A program made the position numbers and the translations under genes. The notes beneath the pieces were generated by a model. The model was not told the DNA's origin. It did not search any database and saw only the letters and a list, made by a program, of their open reading frames with translations. From JAXMAR01 sp046350295 (GTDB lineage: Bacteria > Planctomycetota > Planctomycetia > Gemmatales > Gemmataceae), in the NCBI GenBank assembly GCA_046350295.1, contig JAXMAR010000061.1, forward strand, positions 1 to 35,513: a stretch of 35,513 nucleotides of DNA. The letters run 5' to 3'. Position 1 is the stretch's first letter, and each line of letters opens with the position of its first letter. Of this stretch, positions 7,484 to 14,721 are shown one piece after another.

Positions 7484-8323
7484 ATGACCACGGCCGTCAA
7501 CTACTGGCGCGACGACAAATGCGCCAAGGCGTTCTGGGGCCAGCACGAGATGCCCGCGTACCAGGAGCTGATGCGCGACACCCTCGCCTGGCTCGAACCC
7601 GAAGCCGGCCAGCGCTGGCTCGACCTCGGCTGCGGCGCCGGCCGCCTCTCCCAGGCCCTCTGGACCAAGAGCGACGGCGCCCTCGCCGAGGTCGTCGGCC
7701 TCGATTGCGCCGCCCTGAACGCCCAGTCCTACGAGACCATCCGCAAAACCGCCCGCATCGACGAGACCCGCTTCCGCTTCGAGCACGTCGATTTCAGCCG
7801 CGGCCTCCCCCAGGCCAGCGACCGCTTCGACGGCGCCGTCAGCGGCCTCGCCATCCAGTACGCCGAGTCGTTCAACGCCGTCGAGAATCGCTGGACGCGC
7901 GAGGGCTACGACGCCCTGCTCGAAGAGATCTTCCGCGTCTTGAAGCCGGGCGGGCACTTCGTCTTCTCCGTCAACGTCCCCAATCCCTCCTGGGGCAAGG
8001 TCGCCATGAACGCCCTGGGCAACCTCTTCCGCGCCCCGCGCAAGCTCCGCTACCTCAAAAAACTCTGGCGCATGTGGAGCTACGGCGGCTGGCTCAAACG
8101 CGAGGCGCGCAAGGGCCGCTTCCACTACCTCCCCGAGGACATGATCGACTGGAAGCTCCGCGCCACCGGCTTCGAGGGCGTCGAATCCCGCCTCAGCTTC
8201 GCCGGCCAGGCCTACCTTTTCCGCTGCCGTAAGACCACCGACGCGCGCCGCGCCCCTTCCTTGCAGCCCGGCGCCAAGCCCGTCTATAATTCCTTTACCA
8301 CGCAGCAAGCCTGCAGCGCGTAA
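7484..8323 (+). CDS. Class I SAM-dependent methyltransferase
   Basis: A 279-residue protein starting MTTAVNYWRDDKCAKAFWGQ. The SAM-binding motif I is WLDLGCGAGR at residues 45-54, the acidic strand-2 end is VVGLDCAALN, and EEIFRVLKPGGHFVFSVNVP is the usual post-motif region of UbiE/COQ5-type enzymes. The substrate is not visible. The start at 7484 is chosen over an ATG at 7466 because GGAG lies 7 bases before it. The last 30 residues after FRCRKTTDARR are low-complexity and may be a fortuitous extension into the adjacent Uma2 relic. The gene lies just downstream of the double-hairpin repeat and shows no obvious operon partner. Confidence 0.88.
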   Translation: MTTAVNYWRDDKCAKAFWGQHEMPAYQELMRDTLAWLEPEAGQRWLDLGCGAGRLSQALWTKSDGALAEVVGLDCAALNAQSYETIRKTARIDETRFRFEHVDFSRGLPQASDRFDGAVSGLAIQYAESFNAVENRWTREGYDALLEEIFRVLKPGGHFVFSVNVPNPSWGKVAMNALGNLFRAPRKLRYLKKLWRMWSYGGWLKREARKGRFHYLPEDMIDWKLRATGFEGVESRLSFAGQAYLFRCRKTTDARRAPSLQPGAKPVYNSFTTQQACSA

Positions 8324-8325
8324 GA

Positions 8326-8492
8326 TGGATCGCCGCCAAGCGTGCCGACTATTTCGCCGCCGGCACGCTCGTCGTCTGGGACGTCGACCCCGTCGCCGAG
8401 ACGGTCCGACCAGCCCATCATTTTCCGCAAGGGCGCCAGCGCGGACGCCGAACCCGCCTGCCCCGGCTGGCGCATCCCGTCGACGCGTGTTT
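8326..8492 (+). pseudogene. Uma2-family nuclease relic (C-terminal part, frameshifted)
   Basis: Reading from 8326 gives WIAAKRADYFAAGTLVVWDV then DPVAETVR, the conserved heart of Uma2 (PD-(D/E)XK-like) proteins as seen in planctomycetes. Near 8400-8408 the match moves to the next frame, which continues IIFRKGASADAEPACPGWRI, the usual C-terminus. The N-terminal half of the family is absent. It is therefore a truncated, frame-broken copy directly after the methyltransferase stop. No start codon or ribosome site serves it. Confidence 0.7.
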
Positions 8493-8549
8493 TTTCGGGT
8501 CTTTTTCTTAATCGGTACAGGGTTCACGGGTTGCGCTGGACGGGGGCGA

Positions 8550-8592
8550 TTCGTCGCAATGACTGGGTGTGTGGGGGACGAAATGCGACGAA
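8550..8592. repeat. Inverted repeat upstream of the DUF1501 promoter
   Basis: TTCGTCGCA (8550-8558) and TGCGACGAA (8584-8592) are exact reverse complements separated by 25 bases. The right arm lies about 35 bases upstream of the predicted -35 box at 8627. It could be a regulator site or a small repeat; no partner is known. Confidence 0.45.
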
Positions 8593-8626
8593 ACCGGCGC
8601 CTTCTCGGCGAGCGCCTTTTTCCCGC

Positions 8627-8654
8627 TTGAGCCTGCCATATCTCCGGCTACAAT
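8627..8654 (+). promoter_or_regulatory. Predicted sigma-70-type promoter of the DUF1501 gene
   Basis: TTGAGC (8627-8632) and TACAAT (8649-8654) with a 16-base spacer. Transcription would start near 8661, leaving a leader of about 20 bases with a GGGGGG ribosome site before the GTG at 8682. Confidence 0.6.
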
Positions 8655-8681
8655 TGAAGGCGTCCTCGGGGGGAATCGCTC

Positions 8682-10145
8682 GTGAACGTCCTTCCTCAGC
8701 ATCCTTGCTCTCCGCATCCTTGCTTCACGCATCCGCGCTTCACGCGCCGCCGCATGATCCAGGCGGGGGCCGTCGGCATCCTCGGCCTCGGGATGGCGGA
8801 GCTGGACCTGCTCCGCGCCCAGGAGGCGGCTCATCCGGCCAGACGCGTCATCTACATCTTCCTCTCCGGCGGGCTGACGCAGCACGAGAGCTTCGATCCC
8901 AAGCCGGACGCGCCCGACACCATCCGCGGCGAGTTCCAGCCGGCCGCGACGCGGACGCCCGGCGTCCACATCACCGAGCATTTGCCGCTCCTGGCCGCCC
9001 GCAGCGACAAGTGGGCGATCGTCCGCTCGCTGACCCACCCGTCCAACGGGCACTCCGAAGGGCATCACATCATGCTCACCGGCCGCACGCCGCTGCCGGT
9101 GGGCTTCGACGGCAACCGGCCGCGGCCCGGCGACTTTCCGGCCATCGCCGCCGTCGCCAACTACGCGACTCGGTCCCGAAACAACCTGCCTCCCGCCGTC
9201 GTCCTGCCGATGACACTCGTCCATCGCACGGGCCGCGTCATCCCCGGGCAGTTCGCCGGTGAGATGGGCGCCCGCTGGGACCCGTGGGTGATCAAGGCGC
9301 ATCGCGACTGCGGCGACGCGGTCTACGGCGCCTGTCCGAGCTGCTTCAAACACGAGCGCACGCCGCACACCCATCCCCCCGAGCTGACGTTCCAGGTCCC
9401 GTACCTGTCGCTGCCCGAGGGCCTCTCCGTCGGCCGCCTCGAGGATCGCCGCGGCCTGTTGACCATGCTCGACCGGCAGCGGCAGGGCCTGGACGCGGTC
9501 GCCGAGACCGAGTCGCTCGCCCGGCAACGGCAGCAGGCGATGTCGATCCTCAACGATCCGCGCACCCAGCAAGCGTTCGACGTCACCCGCGCCGCACCCG
9601 CCGTCCTCGATCGCTATGGCCGCAACCTCTTCGGCTACTCGTGCCTGATGGCGCGGCAGCTCGTCGAGGCGGGCGTGAACCTCGTGCAGGTGAACCTCGG
9701 CAACAACGAAACGTGGGACACGCACCAGGCGATGTTCCCCAACCTGAGAGAGCATCTTCTGCCGCACCTCGATCGCTGCCTGACCGCGCTTATCGATGAT
9801 CTCGAGCAGCGCGGCCTCCTCGATTCGACCCTCATCGTCATGGCCGGGGAGTTCGGCCGCACGCCGCGCATCTCGACGCTGGCCGGCGTGCGCTTGCCGG
9901 GGCGCGATCACTGGGGGGCGGTGCAGTCGGTCTTCTTCGCCGGCGGCGGCGTCCGCGGCGGCACGGTCATCGGCTCCTCCGACCGGAACGGCGCCTACCC
10001 CGCCACCAGCCCGCAGACCCCCGAGAACATGGCGGCGACGATCTACAGCGCCCTGGGCATCCCGCCGACGATGGCCTGGCACGACCCGGCGCGGCGGCCG
10101 CACTTCATCTACCAGGGCGAGCCGATCTCCGGCCTGATGGGATAG
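8682..10145 (+). CDS. DUF1501 family protein (sulfatase-like fold, exported)
   Basis: A 487-residue intact member with a GTG start. The N-terminus has FTRRRMIQAGAVGILGLGMA, a Tat-type leader typical of this family. Later landmarks are RRVIYIFLSGGLTQHESFDP, GVHITEHLPLLA, SLTHPSNGHSEGHHIMLTGR, the central LFGYSCLMARQLVEAG, and the C-terminal MAGEFGRTPRI with GRDHWG. DUF1501 shares the alkaline-phosphatase/sulfatase fold and is greatly expanded in planctomycetes, often next to PSD1 cytochrome proteins; its reaction is not established. This copy stands alone, away from the PSD1 gene. The short HPC/HPR-rich N-terminal stretch comes from imperfect tandem DNA (GCATCCTTGCT-like). A predicted promoter lies just upstream. 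Confidence 0.9.
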   Translation: MNVLPQHPCSPHPCFTHPRFTRRRMIQAGAVGILGLGMAELDLLRAQEAAHPARRVIYIFLSGGLTQHESFDPKPDAPDTIRGEFQPAATRTPGVHITEHLPLLAARSDKWAIVRSLTHPSNGHSEGHHIMLTGRTPLPVGFDGNRPRPGDFPAIAAVANYATRSRNNLPPAVVLPMTLVHRTGRVIPGQFAGEMGARWDPWVIKAHRDCGDAVYGACPSCFKHERTPHTHPPELTFQVPYLSLPEGLSVGRLEDRRGLLTMLDRQRQGLDAVAETESLARQRQQAMSILNDPRTQQAFDVTRAAPAVLDRYGRNLFGYSCLMARQLVEAGVNLVQVNLGNNETWDTHQAMFPNLREHLLPHLDRCLTALIDDLEQRGLLDSTLIVMAGEFGRTPRISTLAGVRLPGRDHWGAVQSVFFAGGGVRGGTVIGSSDRNGAYPATSPQTPENMAATIYSALGIPPTMAWHDPARRPHFIYQGEPISGLMG

Positions 10146-10258
10146 GCGCGGCCCTCGATGCTCGCAGGGCGACGATACCCACGGCGTACACTTCTCCCGC
10201 CGCAACGAACCGGCGACACTCCTTTGCCCGCGCGCGTCCGTCGCCATAAGAAAGCAGG

Positions 10259-11056
10259 ATGACAACCAGCGACACCACCTCGATCCGGATCCTCCGCGCC
10301 CCCGCGGTTTACATCGTCGGCCGGCAGACCGTCAACGACGCCGAGCTGGACCGCTTCCTCGGCGATCACGGCGTCGCCTGGGAGACCGACACCGAAGTCG
10401 CCGCCGAGCACCTGTGCGAGGTGGCCGGCCGCGTCTGCTACATGTCGTTCGCCAAGCCGCGGCCGGGCGGCAACCAGGCGTACCTGGGACACATCCTCGA
10501 GGTCGGCCACGGCTCGGTACTCGAGCACGCCGTCTGGAACTTCCTCTTCACGGGCGTGAGCCGGTCGCTGACGCATGAATTGATCCGCCACCGGGCCGGC
10601 TTCGGCTACTCGCAGTTGTCGCAGCGCTATGTCGACGAATCGGTCGCGGAATACGTCGAGCCGGACTGCATCGCCCAGGACCCGGAGCTGCACGGGCTCT
10701 GGCTCGACGCCGTCGGCCACATGCACCAGGCCTACATCAAGCTGACGGAGGGCTTGCAGCGGCATTTCCAGAGCGAGCCGGACAAGACGTTGCGGCGCAA
10801 GCTGGCCCGGCAGGCGGCGCGGAGCATCCTGCCCAACGCGACGGAGACGAAGGTGTTCGTGACCGCCAACGCGCGAGCGTTGCGCCACTTCATCGAGCTG
10901 CGCGGCAACCGCCACGCCGAGACGGAGATCCGCCAGCTCGCGATCGCGGTGCTGAAGGTGATGCAGCAAGAGGCGCCGAATCTCTTCGGGGACTACAAGC
11001 TCATGCCGCTGCCGGACGGGACGGAAGAGGCGGTGACGGAGCATCGGAAGGTGTGA
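10259..11056 (+). CDS. thyX: FAD-dependent thymidylate synthase ThyX
   Basis: A 265-residue enzyme that makes dTMP from dUMP using methylene-tetrahydrofolate, NADPH and bound FAD. Landmarks are HGSVLEHAVWNFLFTGVSRS (residues 84-103) and the signature RHRAGFGYSQLSQRYVDES (110-128). The spacing from RHR to the serine of QLS is eight residues here instead of the textbook seven; the rest of the motif is normal. The C-terminal RGNRHAETEIRQLA block (nucleotide binding) is present, so it should be active. Presence of thyX suggests, but does not prove, absence of thyA in the genome. An AAGAAAGCAGG stretch precedes the ATG. No partner gene in the same operon is evident. Confidence 0.95.
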   Translation: MTTSDTTSIRILRAPAVYIVGRQTVNDAELDRFLGDHGVAWETDTEVAAEHLCEVAGRVCYMSFAKPRPGGNQAYLGHILEVGHGSVLEHAVWNFLFTGVSRSLTHELIRHRAGFGYSQLSQRYVDESVAEYVEPDCIAQDPELHGLWLDAVGHMHQAYIKLTEGLQRHFQSEPDKTLRRKLARQAARSILPNATETKVFVTANARALRHFIELRGNRHAETEIRQLAIAVLKVMQQEAPNLFGDYKLMPLPDGTEEAVTEHRKV

Positions 11057-11141
11057 CCGGCTCGTGATGGGCGAAGACGCCGCCAAACCGGACTGGCACG
11101 AGGCCGTTGCAAAAGAGTAGAGTGAGACGGAGGAGGCAGCC

Positions 11142-11354
11142 ATGCAAACGATCATTCAAGTGAGCAAAAAGGATAGCGCCAAGGCGTGGGGAATCCTCGT
11201 TCGCCATTCGCCGGGCCAGGCATTGCCCGAGCGCACTTTCGTTCTATCGGATCAAGCGGTGCGGGCCTTGCGCGAGGCCGGCGTGCGCTTCAAGGTCTTG
11301 TCGTCGTCCACACCGGAAAAGAGGACTGGAGCCGTAAGCGGTGAAAGAATATGA
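11142..11354 (+). CDS. Small conserved protein of unknown function, first of a pair
   Basis: A 70-residue protein, MQTIIQVSKKDSAKAWGILV with RHSPGQALPERTFVLSDQAV and a C-terminal ALREAGVRF. It has a strong ribosome site (GGAGGAGG) 8 bases before the ATG. I recall similar short proteins, with the HSPG-x-ALP-x-RTF block, as conserved hypotheticals in planctomycetes and cyanobacteria; no function is known to me. Its last 14 bases overlap the start of the next gene, so the two are translationally coupled. The size and arrangement resemble a toxin-antitoxin pair, but no known toxin or DNA-binding fold is visible. Confidence 0.75.
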   Translation: MQTIIQVSKKDSAKAWGILVRHSPGQALPERTFVLSDQAVRALREAGVRFKVLSSSTPEKRTGAVSGERI

Positions 11355-11619
11355 GGTCTACCTGCCCGTCGCCTACAACGACGGCACGCCGATTGACGCG
11401 GGTGAGTTCGAACTGATCGGCGAGCTACTGCTTGCAGAGTTTGGAGGCGTCACTTTTTTCCCGCAAAGAAACCAGGGCATGTGGAAGATGGGCCCAGTGA
11501 TCTTCAAGGACCACATCGTCATCTTTCGGGTTCTCACCGACAAGGTTCTGAAGGCGCGCAAGTTTTTCCGAGGCCTGAAAGAAAAGCTCAAGGAGACCTT
11601 CGAGCAGAAGAAGTGTTGA
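11341..11619 (+). CDS. Small conserved protein of unknown function, second of a pair
   Basis: A 92-residue protein with a GTG start inside the end of the preceding gene (14-base overlap, different frame). The sequence MKEYEVYLPVAYNDGTPI, FGGVTFFPQRNQGMWKMG, IFKDHIVIFRVLTDKVLKAR and a lysine-rich tail ending EQKKC suggests an alpha/beta domain with a basic C-terminal helix. GGAG lies about 11 bases before the GTG. It appears to be the usual companion of the upstream small protein; neither has an assigned role. Composition is less GC-rich than its surroundings, which may hint at acquisition. Confidence 0.75.
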   Translation: MKEYEVYLPVAYNDGTPIDAGEFELIGELLLAEFGGVTFFPQRNQGMWKMGPVIFKDHIVIFRVLTDKVLKARKFFRGLKEKLKETFEQKKC

Positions 11620-11682
11620 TCGTTGAGAAGGACGCCGAAATCCTTTGAAAGCGCGCGCATCGCAGTTTCGCGAATGTCTTCG

Positions 11683-12519
11683 TCAACCTCTGAACCGAAT
11701 CTCCTTGAACTTCCTCACGCAACCCGTGATCGCCACCTCCGTCGGCAGCCGCTCGATGCTCGAGGCGCCGAAGAAGCCGACGATGCCCTTCGTGTGGCTC
11801 AGGATGAACTGCGCGTCCTCCGGCTCGGAGATCGGGCCGCCGTGGCAAAGGACGAGGATATCGCTCTTCACCTTCTTGGCGGCGTCGTGCATCGCCTGCA
11901 CGTGCCTCGCCGATTCCTCGAGCGTCAGCGCGCTCTGAGCGCCGATAGAGCCTTTCGTGGTCAGGCCCATGTGCGGAATGAGGACGTCGGCGCCGGCTTT
12001 CGCCATGTCGCGCGCCTCGTCGTCGTTGAAGACGTAAGGGCAGGTCAACAGGCCCAGCTCGCTCGCCTGGCGGATCATGTCGACCTCGAGGCCGTAGCCC
12101 ATCTCCGTCTCTTCGAGCCCCTTGCGGAACTGGCCGTCGATGAGGCCTACCGTCGGGAAGTTCTGGACGCCGGAGAAGCCGGCGGCCTTCACCTCCTGGA
12201 GGAAGAGCTTCATGATGCGGAAGGGATCGGTGCCGCAGACGCCGGCGAGGACGGGTGTTTTGCGTGCGACGGGGAGCACCTCGCGGGCCATCTCCATGAC
12301 GATCTGGTTGGCGTCGCCGTAGGGCATCATGCCGGACAGGCTGCCGCGGCCGGCCATGCGGAAACGGCCCGAGTTGTAGATGATGATGAGGTCGATGCCG
12401 CCCGCCTCGGCGCACTTGGCGCTGATGCCGGTCCCAGCGCCGCCGCCGATGATCGGCTTGCCGGCGGCGACCTGGGCACGGAGACGGCGGAGACATTCGT
12501 CGCGGGTGAAGAAGCTCAT
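11683..12519 (-). CDS. Phosphoenolpyruvate-hydrolase-like TIM-barrel protein
   Basis: A 278-residue protein of the PEP_hydrolase family (TIM barrel). It begins MSFFTRDECLRRLRAQVAAG; landmarks are KPIIGGGAGTGISAKCAEAG, GIDLIIIYNSGRFRMAGRGS, MPYGDANQIVMEMA, VLAGVCGTDPFRIMKLFL, GFSGVQNFPTVGLIDGQFR and GFFGASSIERLPTE. In many bacteria this domain is fused to, or adjacent to, a Tm-1-like ATP-binding domain; here that partner lies about 1 kb away on the opposite strand (13507-14712) with a DUF4058 gene between. The natural substrate of the pair is not established. GAGGG 8 bases before the ATG supports the start. Confidence 0.9.
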   Translation of the reverse strand: MSFFTRDECLRRLRAQVAAGKPIIGGGAGTGISAKCAEAGGIDLIIIYNSGRFRMAGRGSLSGMMPYGDANQIVMEMAREVLPVARKTPVLAGVCGTDPFRIMKLFLQEVKAAGFSGVQNFPTVGLIDGQFRKGLEETEMGYGLEVDMIRQASELGLLTCPYVFNDDEARDMAKAGADVLIPHMGLTTKGSIGAQSALTLEESARHVQAMHDAAKKVKSDILVLCHGGPISEPEDAQFILSHTKGIVGFFGASSIERLPTEVAITGCVRKFKEIRFRG

Positions 12520-12727
12520 GATGGGGCCCTCGCGGAGATCTTGACGCTTTTATACGGACCCGGTTTTCAGCGCATACGGGAAAGCGATCCTTTACTCGGA
12601 TCAAGGCTCTTGGTACGGTGACCTCCATATGACCGCCGAGACCGGCCTGGATTTGCTGCCCGATTTCCGTTGCAAAGTGACGGAGTTTTTCCACATGCCG
12701 GCGGAGAATCCGGAAGGATAAGAAAAG

Positions 12728-13447
12728 ATGCCGCTTCTCGATCACTTCCGACCACCCTTGCGTAACCAGCGTCACTGGGAAGGCTTCCATGGTCGTTGGG
12801 CGGCGGCGCTGGCGGACAATTTGAATGACGAGCTATTGCCGGCCGACTACTTCGCCGAGTTTCAGCTTCAGGTCGGGCCGCGCGTCGAGATCGACGTGGC
12901 GACGTTCGAGGAGCGCGACAACGGGGCGTCGCCCGGGAGCGGCGGCGCCACGACCATGACGTGGGCGCCCCCCAAGCCGACGTTGCTGCTGCCGGCCACC
13001 TACCCGGACCAGTTCGAGGTGCAGGTCTTCTCGACGCGCGGCGGGCCAACCCTGGTCGCGGCCATCGAGCTTGTGAGCCCCGGCAACAAGGATCGGCCCG
13101 GCGCCCGCCGCGCCTTCGCCGCCAAATGCTTGAGCTATCTCGCTTCCGGAATCGGCCTCATCGTCATTGACATCGTGACCGAGCGGCGCGCCAATCTGCA
13201 CGACGACCTTGTCGATCTGTCTTGCTGGGGGGACGACCATCGTCTGCCGGGCAGTCCGCCCCTCTATGCCGTCGCGTATCGGCCGGTGCTGCGCGGAGAA
13301 GCTGAGCAGACCGAGGCGTGGCACGAGGCGCTCGAGATCGGGGCGCCGCTGCCGGCGCTGCCGTTGGCGGTCCGCGGGCTCGGCTGTCTGCCCATCGATT
13401 TCGAGGCCACGTACATGGAGGCGCGGCGACGCGTCCGCTTGTCATGA
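12728..13447 (+). CDS. DUF4058 family protein, copy 1
   Basis: A 239-residue protein with the DUF4058 hallmarks: start MPLLDHFRPPL, VEIDVATFE, the central VAAIELVSPGNKDRP, a nuclease-like FAAKCLSYLASGIGLIVIDI then VTERRAN, and AVAYRPV. The block of an aspartate/glutamate followed by a lysine suggests a PD-(D/E)XK-like fold, but this is inference. The family is expanded in planctomycetes and cyanobacteria without known function. Two more copies lie at 31871-32591 (frameshifted) and 32863-33588. This one sits between the PEP-hydrolase-like and Tm-1-like genes. A GGAAGGA stretch precedes the ATG by about 8 bases. Confidence 0.88.
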   Translation: MPLLDHFRPPLRNQRHWEGFHGRWAAALADNLNDELLPADYFAEFQLQVGPRVEIDVATFEERDNGASPGSGGATTMTWAPPKPTLLLPATYPDQFEVQVFSTRGGPTLVAAIELVSPGNKDRPGARRAFAAKCLSYLASGIGLIVIDIVTERRANLHDDLVDLSCWGDDHRLPGSPPLYAVAYRPVLRGEAEQTEAWHEALEIGAPLPALPLAVRGLGCLPIDFEATYMEARRRVRLS

Positions 13448-13506
13448 CGATTTCACGTCGGGCTTACGCCGTGACCCTCGCCACCTCTTGAATCCGAGAC
13501 CACGCC

Positions 13507-14712
13507 ATGCCCGTCATCCTTCTCGGTACGCTGGACACCAAGGGGGTCGAGTTCCAGTGCGTGCGCGACCTCCTTCAGAAGCAGGGCGTCGACACGCTCG
13601 TCGTCGACGCCGGCTCCCAAGGCGCCCCCGTGTTTCCGCCCGATGTGCCGCGCGACCGCATTTTCGAAGCCGCCGGGACCACGCTCGCCAGCGTCCTGCG
13701 ATCCAATGACCGCGGCAAGGCGGTCGAGCTGGCGTCCCGCGGCGCGGCAAAGCTGATCGCCAAGATGCATGCGGAGGGTAAGGTTGACGGCATTCTCTCC
13801 CTCGGCGGCTCGGCCGGCACGACGATCGGGACCGCCGCCATGCGCGCCCTGCCCTTTGGCGTCCCCAAGCTCATGGTCAGCACGCTCGCCAGCGGCCAGG
13901 TCAAGCAGTGGGTCGGCGTCCGCGACATCCTGATGCTGCACAGCGTCGTCGACATCAGCGGCCTCAACCGCGTCAGCCGAACCGTGCTCGCGAATGCGGC
14001 GAACGCGATGGCGGGCATGGTTCGCGGCGTCAAGCCGACCGACACTGCCGAGAAGCGACTCATCACCGCGACGATGTTCGGCGTCACCACGCCGTGCGTC
14101 AACGCCGCCCGCGTCATCGTCGAAAAGGCGGACTACGAGGTCCTCGTCTTCCACGCCACCGGCACGGGCGGCATGACGATGGAGTCGTTCATCAACGACG
14201 GCCTCATCAGCGGCGTCCTCGACATCACCACCACCGAGCTGGCCGACGAGCTGGTCGGCGGCATCCTGACTGCGGGCAAGGATCGGTTGACGGCGGCCGG
14301 CCTGCGCGGCGTGCCGCAGGTGATCTCGGTCGGCGCCCTGGACATGGTGAACTTCGGCCCGCGCGACACCGTGCCGACTCAGTTCAAGGACCGCCTCTTC
14401 TACCAGCACAACGCCGCGGTGACGCTGATGCGGACCACGCCGGAGGAGAACGACAGGCTGGGCAAGGAGATCGCCGAGAAAGCCAGCGCCGCGCGCGGGC
14501 CGACCGCGGTGCTGCTGCCGCTCAAGGGCGTCTCGGCCATCGACAAGGAAGGCGGCCCGTTCTGGTGGCCGGAGGCGGACCGGGCGCTGTTTCAGAGCAT
14601 CCGCAACTGGATCAGCCCGGGCGCGAAGCTCATCGAAGTCGACCTGCACATCAACGACCCGGAGTTCGCGCGGCTGGCCGCCGAGACGCTGCTGGCGATG
14701 GTCCACAGCTGA
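13507..14712 (+). CDS. Tm-1-like ATP-binding domain protein (UPF0261)
   Basis: A 401-residue protein homologous to the N-terminal domain of the tomato Tm-1 antiviral protein and bacterial UPF0261 proteins. It starts MPVILLGTLDTKGVEFQCVR; landmarks are ILSLGGSAGTTIGTAAMRAL, KLMVSTLASGQVKQWVG, ITATMFGVTTPCVNAAR, HATGTGGMTMESFI, and LLPLKGVSAIDKEGGPFWWP. The family binds ATP; its bacterial role is unknown but it is normally paired with a PEP-hydrolase-like TIM barrel, present nearby at 11683-12519. The stop is 9 bases from the convergent fabD stop. Full length, no disruption. Confidence 0.9.
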   Translation: MPVILLGTLDTKGVEFQCVRDLLQKQGVDTLVVDAGSQGAPVFPPDVPRDRIFEAAGTTLASVLRSNDRGKAVELASRGAAKLIAKMHAEGKVDGILSLGGSAGTTIGTAAMRALPFGVPKLMVSTLASGQVKQWVGVRDILMLHSVVDISGLNRVSRTVLANAANAMAGMVRGVKPTDTAEKRLITATMFGVTTPCVNAARVIVEKADYEVLVFHATGTGGMTMESFINDGLISGVLDITTTELADELVGGILTAGKDRLTAAGLRGVPQVISVGALDMVNFGPRDTVPTQFKDRLFYQHNAAVTLMRTTPEENDRLGKEIAEKASAARGPTAVLLPLKGVSAIDKEGGPFWWPEADRALFQSIRNWISPGAKLIEVDLHINDPEFARLAAETLLAMVHS

Positions 14713-14721
14713 GGTGGGGCG

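Noticed and set aside
8695..8750. Short imperfect tandem repeats (GCATCCTTGCT, CACGCATCCGCG) that look like a small array
   Set aside because: They lie inside the DUF1501 reading frame, are few and imperfect, and are too short for a CRISPR.
8342..9262. A 306-codon plus-strand open frame spanning the Uma2 relic and the DUF1501 start
   Set aside because: Only its short IIFRKG...GWR segment is family-like (the Uma2 relic); the rest is an out-of-frame reading of DUF1501.
12540..12600. TATAAA at 12549-12554 on the minus strand as the promoter of the PEP-hydrolase-like gene
   Set aside because: The -10 is good but no -35 box is found at 16-18 bases, so I do not call it.
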